Assembly: GCA_964019165.1 (NCBI GenBank)
Contig: OZ025269.1
Span: 20,885,516 to 20,949,515, forward strand
DNA length: 64,000 bases
From: Mastigias papua
Taxonomy: Eukaryota > Cnidaria > Scyphozoa > Rhizostomeae > Mastigiidae
Direction of reading: 5' to 3'
Part shown: piece by piece, positions 24,999 through 64,000 of the stretch
How the letters are laid out: every line of letters starts with the position of its first letter
How positions within the stretch are numbered: position 1 is the first letter of the stretch
Made by a program: the position numbers and the translations under genes
Notes under the pieces: model-generated
The model's database searches: none
The model's input: the letters and a program-made list of their open reading frames with translations, nothing else
Told to the model about the DNA's origin: nothing

Positions 24999-26705
24999 AT
25001 GGCGCTCACTGACGACAAGAACACAGCTCAGCAGAAGATCTCAGTAGATGAAAGAGAAGGAAAGGCTAGAACTGGAATACCATCTTCCTCGAAAAAAAGA
25101 AAAATCGTTCAAAAGAGTGACTTTGAAGATACAAATTACTCACAAAGCCCCCTTACTGTGGGCCAGGTAAGGCCGCCTACTTCCATCTAGAATCTGGATT
25201 GCATGCAGACCCTATTGCAGAGTATGGCCCTTTTCGATGAGATCTTGAGTATGCACTAGCAGAAGGTCAGGTGTTCGAGTGCGTACTAGGCCCCAGGTGG
25301 GCACTTTAAGTGTGGATTTGGCTCTTTTGGTTTTAAAAGTGAAACCAGTTTAGTTATTTTATGTTGTGTTCTAAAGTCTGTTTGGAACAGCTTGAACCTC
25401 GGAGCAATCTAAATTCTATATTATTATTATGGTAGCTCAAAGCTATGTAAATTAACCTATCAAACCACGCCCTGTTGCCTTTCAACACCTAACCACGCCC
25501 ATTTTTTGGGTGTGCAGTATCATTTGAGAAAAAAAGATTGTGTGTGCAATTGCCATACACTACAGCATGGCATGCATAGTACTGCATTTTTCAGAAGAGT
25601 ACTGCCTTTTTCACCAAGATCTTGAGCATTCACAAGCAAATAGTCAGGTCTCAGGTGTGCATTCTAAGTGTGCATTTGACTTCTTGGCTCACAAAGTTAA
25701 ACTTGTTTATCTATTCTTGCTTTCTCATCCTGAAAAATTCTGTAGATCTGTTGAACAGCATGCATGTCAGAACACCTTCAGCTTCATTGTTATCAGTATG
25801 ATATTGGGAAAATATTCAAATTGAATACTCACACCATGTCCTGCCATCCCTCTCAACACCCTCCCACACTCATCTGTGGGTGTGCAGTATCAACTGAGGT
25901 GCAATATCTTGAGTTTGCATTTGCCAAAGGCTGCAGTCTGGTCTGGAATTATTTTTGTGAGCCACAGATCTGTGCCAATGGTTCGAAATGTTTACACCAG
26001 TATACAATGTATATATCTGCTTCCATACATCATCTCTTTAATCTTACTGAAATATGCCAAAGTATAGCAAATGCAGGATTTCCATGTACTATATATTTGT
26101 GGTGTGACCTTCCTACAATTCAGATTGGCACTTTTTCCTGCAATAGAATCACTGGTTCTTGATCCAATCTGGATTCAGAGACTTTTGTTTGCCACAGATC
26201 TTTGGCAAATGCTCAAAATATTTATACCAGTGTATTCTTTGCATGCTTAATTTCAACTGATGATGTTAGATTGGGTAGTTTAAGCCCAATTCAAAATTTT
26301 ATATATTTAAGAATGGCTATTTGATTTATAAACTCAATGCAGTTTGTGATTTCTTTCAAGGATGCTGGTGAACTGAATGACTGCATTTTTAAAAACCCCA
26401 ATTTTGAACATTCAGGAGCAAGAGGTGGAAAGAAGCGAACTTGGAGGAACTTAAAGCAAGTAATATCCATGGAAAGATCATTGACCTGGCCAGAAGACAG
26501 TGTAACTTATGGCAGCCTGAATGCACCTTTGTCCTTCAAACCTGGTAAAAAGTACTCTGATATAAGTGGGTTTCATGCAAAATACACAGACCCACAAACA
26601 AAACTTAGATACTCATCAAGTGCAGAATTTAGGATTATCAGACAATTGCCATATGATAGAATGCAAGGCTATTTGGGTTTGAGAAATGCATCTTATGTAC
26701 CTTAA
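24999..26705 (+). CDS. INO80C: INO80 complex subunit C (2 exons, 170 aa)
   Basis: Nuclear subunit of the INO80 chromatin-remodelling complex, the metazoan counterpart of yeast Ies6. Exons 24999-25166 (56 codons, phase 0) and 26361-26705. The first exon is charged and has a likely nuclear signal SSSKKRKIV. The second encodes the YL1 C-terminal domain: KRTWRNLKQVISMERSL, FKPGKKYSDISGFHAKYTDP and LRYSSSAEFRIIRQLP. The order and spacing match vertebrate INO80C, and length is near the human 192 aa. The ATG chosen starts MALTDDK; an in-frame ATG 24 codons upstream (24927) would add a low-complexity Thr/Asp/Asn stretch and is less likely. The 1.2-kb intron contains no other gene I can see. It converges on ANAPC1, and the two 3' ends lie about 620 bp apart. 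Confidence 0.92.
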
Positions 26706-27329
26706 CAGAATTGCTGTTTCATTAAATATGTACCTAACCTAATGGCTTATTTCCTCACTAAGCTGACAAGTCTTTGTCTTACTATGTTACTGCAAGTCGT
26801 CTAGTTTAAAGTTCCATCATTCACTGTTATTGGCCATCTCTTTTGGTTAAATGACTATTTCTCATTGGATTCTCCTTAAATATAACTGCTAAATGAGTAG
26901 CAACATTTATAAGTCTTGTAGATTCAGAACAAAATTGAAAATGATGGCTGTATTTGCAATCCTCTATCAAAAACATGTTATGTCAACTTGCCCATACAGG
27001 GTGTTCACAAAATATTTTGCAAAATAGTAAGTTTGTAGTAAATTGTCACTTTCTTGTTGCTATGGCATCATGGTACTTAGGTAGACAATCTTGCATCTTT
27101 TTCACAAAATTCCACTTCATTTGTAGATTCATTCACAAAACTTGGTACACCTTTAGAGAAACACTTCATAAAAATTTTTTAACATATGTGATTGTTTATT
27201 TCAAGAAAGCTATCTAGATATACTCTCTATTGCACAATGCAGCTTGGAATGTAAAAATTGATAATAATGATAATAAATGATTCTTTACGAAAATAATAAT
27301 TTTTGAAAATACCAGTATATTAATGATCT

Positions 27330-58294
<30,965 letters not shown>

Positions 58295-60971
58295 TGCATT
58301 ATGACTGTGTTCTCCCAAGCAGCTGCAAAACTATGAAAATCCTTAGAGTTAGAGATCTCTAATAGCCTGCTAATCAGCAGGAGTGATCTTCATGCTACAG
58401 AAAATTGCTACAGAATTGTATTGATGCAAATATCTGCTTCCATAAAATGACAAAAAGAAGAGCTCATAGAAAATACTTCATATTAGTTTGTTGATGAAAC
58501 ATATACCAATAATATATATGAAATATATTATTCAATGCTAGTGAATAAATATTATACGTATGAAATTCATTTGGGTGTGAAACATTTTCTATGCGCAGCA
58601 CATTTTTCATCCTAGCTCTGTCTACCTAGCATTATATCATTACACGCACATTCATATCTAAGTCAAAATACATTCAGTGTAAATCTTACGTCGGAGATTT
58701 ATCCAGCCATGTTTGCCTTCAAGCCTAGGTAACACAGATAGGTCGTTTTACTGTTGCATGCCTGTGTGCACAAGTGCTAAAAAGTCTCACGCCAACACGC
58801 CCAGGAAAATATGAAGCGGGGTATCTCAGGTGCAAAAACAATGCACAATGATAACAAAAAGGAGAGAAAACATTGATTAGGCTATCCATACAAAATCATC
58901 TATGCAAATTAGATCTACCCATGAAACGGTGGTAAACGAAAAATATAAAGAACTGTGTATACCGGCTATGAAAGGCTTCCCACTCTAAACATGATACATT
59001 ATTATTACTATTTTTATTATAAAGGAAGAATATTTATAGCTATAAACCTACCTCATCTTAGTTTATCTACGTTCACACTGTCTGTTAAGAACGGCCATCT
59101 TGTTTTAAGAAATCGCGCCAAAGCCAGCCTCGTTCCTGCAAATCATTCAGCTTTTCTCTTCTACTTTCTTTACATCTTGGTCACCTCGCGAAACAGTCTT
59201 CTCAGGTATATTGCAACAGGTCGTCAAAATTAATTCCATCGTCGCAAAGTTTCTTCTGGACTTCATATTCTGAGAGAGAACGGTTTCATGGTGGTAAGAA
59301 ACTGAAGCGTTGCTTCGAAAACAGAAAGTCTCCTCGGAAGTTTTCTGGCAAACACTCTTTAGGGTACAAAATCATCTGCAGGGCCATTGAAAAGAATCAA
59401 CTTGAAGATTGACACACGCCAATCATGGAAAATCACGCATGGATTAGTTAATCGCTGCGGCTAATAAGAAGAAGTTGCCCCAAATGAAATGGATTTCTGC
59501 CCCACTGGGAAAGGGCTGCAGCTCCCAGCTCCCCCATCTCCTACGCATTTGCTAACAAGCTAACTAATTGAAAGAGTCCATGCTTAAAACTTCGTTTACA
59601 TAGCCATTGCATTCTAGCTTTAATGCAAATACAATCCGACGAAACAGATAGATAAGGAGACTACCTGATTGAACAAAATATTTGAAACGTATCTTCAATA
59701 GTTTTCTTGGCAAACAATAAACTGTATGGCAAAAGTTGTACAGTGGAAGAGTAAGACAGAAGAGAAAAAAAATAACATCATATAATCAACAGTATAGACG
59801 CAACAAAAGGTAAATGATTTGCATATCAAAATATTTTTAATTTTTATAATGTGAACAGGTGTCTCGCCATAAAAACTGAAAAATGACCGGTTAATCAAGA
59901 CAAACACTATTCGGTTAATCTACGTCACACGGTTTTACACTTCATCTGAATAAGCCTACCAACCGACAACAAAGCATTCGTCTTTGGGCCTTGCTTCACC
60001 CATTTGGCTTGATACTAAGCTTTATTTTATCTATGACTACTGGTATATGGAAAATAATTTTAAAGATATATAATATGTCAACTGTCGATTAGAAAAACGC
60101 AATAATTCATGTTTTACAATATTCAGCAAATCTCTATTGGAAATTGTACTTGTCCACGTATCTACTCTTAGCTGGAAAAAATATAAACAGAAATGCTACT
60201 GACAGAAAAGCGCAAACTTGCATAAACACGCATTATCTACAATGAATCGATGTTACAAATGGAAACCACTAACAAAAATTTCAGCAGCAACAACAAACGT
60301 CAACAGCATCAAATGCGCACTAAAAGAGCCATGACATGCAAACACATACCAAAAAACAAACGAACTAAATCAAACAAAAAAATCTTACAACATAACAAGC
60401 ACAAAAACCTATGAAACTTTCCCAATAATAGCATAGCATCTAAAGGCTAATGAATGGTTGCCATAGAAAATAAAAAGTACACTTCGCTGACTTTTCCATG
60501 ACCAACGATGATGGTGCCAGCTACCATAGACTGGGGGATTGTAGCGGGCTACGCCCATTAATGACAATGCCCTTTGTGGTCACACCCAGTTTACTCCAAG
60601 GATATTGAATATCTCATTATTTCAGGGAAACGGCGTGAAATGAATAAATGATAAAAGTGTGACAAGTGTGATGGATAAGTGTCTACACCTTTAAGACTAA
60701 CACATAATGTCATATTGTGGTATCCAGACCATTTAGACAAACACTAACCGAAAATTATTCCCTGAATTTTCCCTAGCTTATATGCTTTTTCAACAGATTT
60801 CCCTGACTTTTTCAGGTTGTCCACGACTTTCCTAAAAAATTTACATTTTGTCACGTTTTCCAGGCTCTATGGCAACCATGTAATTAAACAAATTTACTAA
60901 TAATTGAACCAAATACTAATATCTGAACAGAACATTTTAAAAAATAATTTTATTAGTAACAATGCATATGT
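58295..60971. other. Upstream region of ANAPC1, no gene seen
   Basis: Should hold the ANAPC1 promoter and 5' UTR, since the first coding exon has a splice-acceptor-like ttttgcag just upstream (58323-58330), plus the 3' UTR of the next minus-strand gene. I cannot place a promoter. A fragment near 60510-60600 resembles the repeat at 7620. The open frames 58955-59233 and 59695-59907 show no similarity I recognise. Confidence 0.5.
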
Positions 60972-63900
60972 CTATTTGTTTAGGCGGTAATGTTCCTCCT
61001 CCTTTCTGTGGTATCTGCTCTTCAAGTGAAGCAAAACTCCATGTGCATGGCGGCACAGTACATTACAAAGAGGACATACAATAGGCTCGTCAAAAAATTC
61101 TGTTGACCTGCAAGTCAATGTCGGTAAATTGTGAAATATAAAGGACGAGTATGGTTAATCATACAAAAAGCGGATTTAACATATTACCAATAGGAAATGG
61201 ATTGCGATATAATTCTGAGGTGCATTTTACATAGAATCATTTCACATTAAACAAAACAACAGAAAATCTAGAATCATGTGGAAAACCAAAATTTATACGC
61301 TGTTTGTCTTCTAACGTCATTAATCAATTCGATCTCCACAAAATTTCAATTAAAAATTACTTCTGCCGTTTGGGACTAACCAGCCATAACAGTCTTATTC
61401 TATCTCATGAGTTTTCTTCTTGTGAAATAAAACTCAAGCTCACATTTTAAAATTTTAATTGCAGAATACAGACAAATACACATACAACATATGAAGCTAC
61501 ATGTCAAGTATGTAAGACAAACACATCAACAGCAAAGAATTCATGCAAACTTATACTTTTTTCTGTTCAACAAAATGCCTTAATTAGTTGAGATCTAACT
61601 TTCTCACACATTCAAAGAACAAATAAATAAATAAATTATTAGATATGAATAATGGCATCACATAAATTACAGAATACAGAATTTTCCTCTTTATACAACA
61701 TGGGATTTTGACCAGCTCCAAAGTTGCCAATTTCCTAGTTAATGTTTGGATACAAAGTCGCTTTTCGCTTAATTTAAGCGAAATTAAATTAAAATTGTTT
61801 GAATCAAATTCTACTATAACTATTACAAGAATCGAAGGAAAATAATATTTAAAATAAGCATATTTTTGGTACTGCAGAAGAGAAGTACAAATCAAAGAGC
61901 AAACAACGTTAAAAAAAATGAGCTTGATCTACTAAGTAGCAGCTAAACTCAAAGAAAATGAAAACTGAGTACATCTCTTTGAATTCAATCTCATATTTCA
62001 AATGGTAGTCAGTCATGTAGAAGAGTGCTTGCACAGAACTGAAGTTATGGGTAATTATCAAATGAGCTCAGCTGCAAATAAAGGAAGGTCATACATAAGA
62101 AATCGGAATTAATGATCAACCAGCTCACCTTCCTCCCATTTGATGTAAATCTGAAAGCTTGTCCAACATCTCTTTCCGTTCAGATCTTTTCTTGTCTTCT
62201 AATGGTTCCAACCAAACACCACAATGCAAAGCATATAATGGAGCGGATATACTATCTTCTTCAGGAGGGCTAAGACGCTCTATTTCAGGTATCTATATAG
62301 GGGAACATGTCGAATTGAAAATACCCCAAAATGAAATAAACAGAACATTAAGAAATTTACTGCTAAAGTCTACGAGTACGTTGTACTGCACAAAGAGTAG
62401 CAATAAAACTTGGAAAACCATTAATGAAAGTGCAAAGAAAACGACGCAAAATGGAAAAGAAACTTGGAACAGATCATTTTCAAACATGCATGTAGATCGA
62501 ACTTAGTACAAACAAAGAAAAAGCCTGATGAAGGATAGCTCTTGATATCACTAATATTATAACTTCATACCTGATTCCATTGAAAAGGTCTCGAGAATTC
62601 TATTTTCTCGACATCATCTCTCTGCCGGTGAATTAATCTAACAGAGAAATGATCTGAGTAATGCTACTGAACATCAAACTTACAATCAAAATGACATACA
62701 AATTTGGAAGAGAGAAATACGTGTACATGGAGGAACAATGGAATAGAAAGATATATGCACATGGCACCATGATGAACTAAAATGATTTAATGAAATGACA
62801 AACAAAACAGAGCAACGATCATCTTCAAAACCAATCTAAAAAACAGTCAATCTCTTGAGGGTCTCTGCCTTGGCGGCCAAAAGGCCTAATCATAAATCAT
62901 AAATCAGAAATCATAAATGAAACAGCGAGAAAAGCCAAATCGAAAGGAATAAATTTCTTATATCTTAAAAAGTTTAAAATTTCTCCAGGTCTCTCCGAGT
63001 TTACATGATTTTCTAGATTTTCCCAGATATTTTCCAGACACGTATGAATCTTGATAACTGATTATTTATCCCAACTGTGCAGCAGCGGTACACAATCTAC
63101 AAGAAACTTCTGTCGAGCCCTCTGCAGTCCTATAAACGACACCAAAAAAAGTTAGCGTGTTGAATTTCTTACTTACTTCAATGTTTCCTGTCTTACATAT
63201 TTCTGAATTTTCTTAATTACTTCCATACCATATAGTTCTTCATTCCGAAAAGCGTAATTAAGGCCATTCCTAACCCAATTAACCTAAAACAGGAACATTA
63301 TCTTTCAACGAAATGAGATCAATAGAGCGTCAAGTTTAGCTACAGACCTAGCTATAAATCATTCTATAATCTGGTTACAATCCTGTGAGTTTATTCAGCA
63401 TTAGATACTAAGAACTTGTCATCATACAAGCTGTTAATTATCTGCACATTCTATCATGATAATTCATACAAAAGTGCCATTAAATTCAAGATATTAAGTT
63501 CCAAATCATGAAAAAACCAAAAAACAACTTGTGATAAAACGAAATCGAATCACTAAATCTTATATCAAACAATGATACACAAAAATATAAAATAAAGCCA
63601 ACCATTTGAACGTCTTCCTTTGAAAATTCCACATCAAACGTAACCTCCATATCATGCTCAGGTAAAATGGGATAGCCACTGCCTTCCATAAAACCAAGTC
63701 CACATATAGCTCCAATGATTTTTGTTCTTTCTTTGTTGATTCTGAGAAAACACATAATAGCTGAACTTCTTTTAAAGCTAATACAAAATTAGCCGCAATT
63801 TTCAATTACAATCTCCAGAAAAGGGTGCAAAAATAAAGTTTAATTAGGAACGAAATGATGGAGAATATTGATTTACACGGACAAAGCATTTTATACTTAA

Positions 63901-64000
63901 GTATATAAAAAAAGACATTTACAGGATAATTACCTGTATTCAGCCATCGGTGCAAAAAGAACTGGAATAATTGATGATATACCGTGAATATTTGGCATGA
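60972..64000 (-). CDS. C-terminal part of a TDRD9/Spindle-E-like protein (tentative), 5' end outside window
   Basis: Exons: 63937-64000 (5' part outside or further exons), 63603-63741, 63177-63283, 62571-62637, 62129-62292, 60972-61107, all GT-AG and in phase, ending TAG at 60972-60974. About 223 residues are visible. They start MPNIHGISSIIPVLFAPMAE, then ICGLGFMEGSGYPILPEHDM and EVTFDVEFSKEDVQ, a WNQIP motif, an acidic stretch, and a C-terminal C2H2 finger (CPLC-x12-H-x5-H). The MPNI.GL..L..LLFAP and CGLG...PEHDME blocks recall the region after the Tudor domain of TDRD9/Spindle-E, germline RNA helicases of the piRNA pathway (from memory, not checked). No helicase or Tudor motif lies inside the window, so the family call is provisional; the exon structure is firmer than the name. 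Confidence 0.55.

Overview
This window is animal nuclear DNA. It is AT-rich, its genes are split by many short GT-AG introns, and its introns and intergenic gaps hold many small transposons, SINEs, retroelement remnants, minisatellites and long (AT)n tracts. One secreted protein joins a PAN/apple module, two EGF modules and a fibrinogen/intelectin-like domain. That architecture is typical of corals and sea anemones, so an anthozoan cnidarian is my best guess (inference; no species can be named). There are no bacterial features such as operons or CRISPR arrays.

Gene layout: (1) GALNT2-type polypeptide GalNAc-transferase, minus strand, 1008-13449, 13 coding exons rebuilt with consistent splice phases (577 aa). 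(2) PAM16/TIM16, plus strand, single exon, 15646-16038, divergent from GALNT2. (3) Secreted PAN-EGF-EGF-FReD protein, plus strand, 18470-23194, 7 exons, 466 aa. (4) INO80C, plus strand, 24999-26705, 2 exons, 170 aa. (5) ANAPC1 (APC1, the scaffold of the anaphase-promoting complex), minus strand, 27330-58294. I could join 56 coding exons in phase into a 1776-residue frame; the last exon is tentative. (6) The 3' end of another minus-strand gene, 60972-64000, tentatively the C-terminal region of a TDRD9/Spindle-E-type protein, ending in a C2H2 finger. The genes do unrelated housekeeping or extracellular jobs and do not form a pathway.

Mobile DNA: two hAT-type miniature elements (5767-6123, 35398-35664), a PIF/Harbinger-like MITE (28383-29296), a TA-flanked MITE family with two copies (30932-31280, 49566-49906), a 1.5-kb terminal-inverted-repeat element whose ends are arrays of 20-bp repeats (42890-44404), two tRNA-derived SINE families, LINE remnants (8.8-9.9 kb and 14.1-15.0 kb) and a Penelope-like element remnant at 46.3-46.6 kb.

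The most interesting signal is a set of hammerhead ribozyme motifs. One good motif (46586-46634, +) lies just downstream of the Penelope-like GIY-YIG remnant inside an ANAPC1 intron. A second, with a different sequence and an intact core (17895-17935, -), belongs to a dispersed repeat present at least four times here, the other copies having decayed cores. Further hammerhead-like units occur in alternating inverted orientation at 47.1-47.5 kb, separated by (AT)n.

All exon models come from reading splice consensus, reading frame and remembered family similarity. No alignment, transcript evidence or folding software was used.
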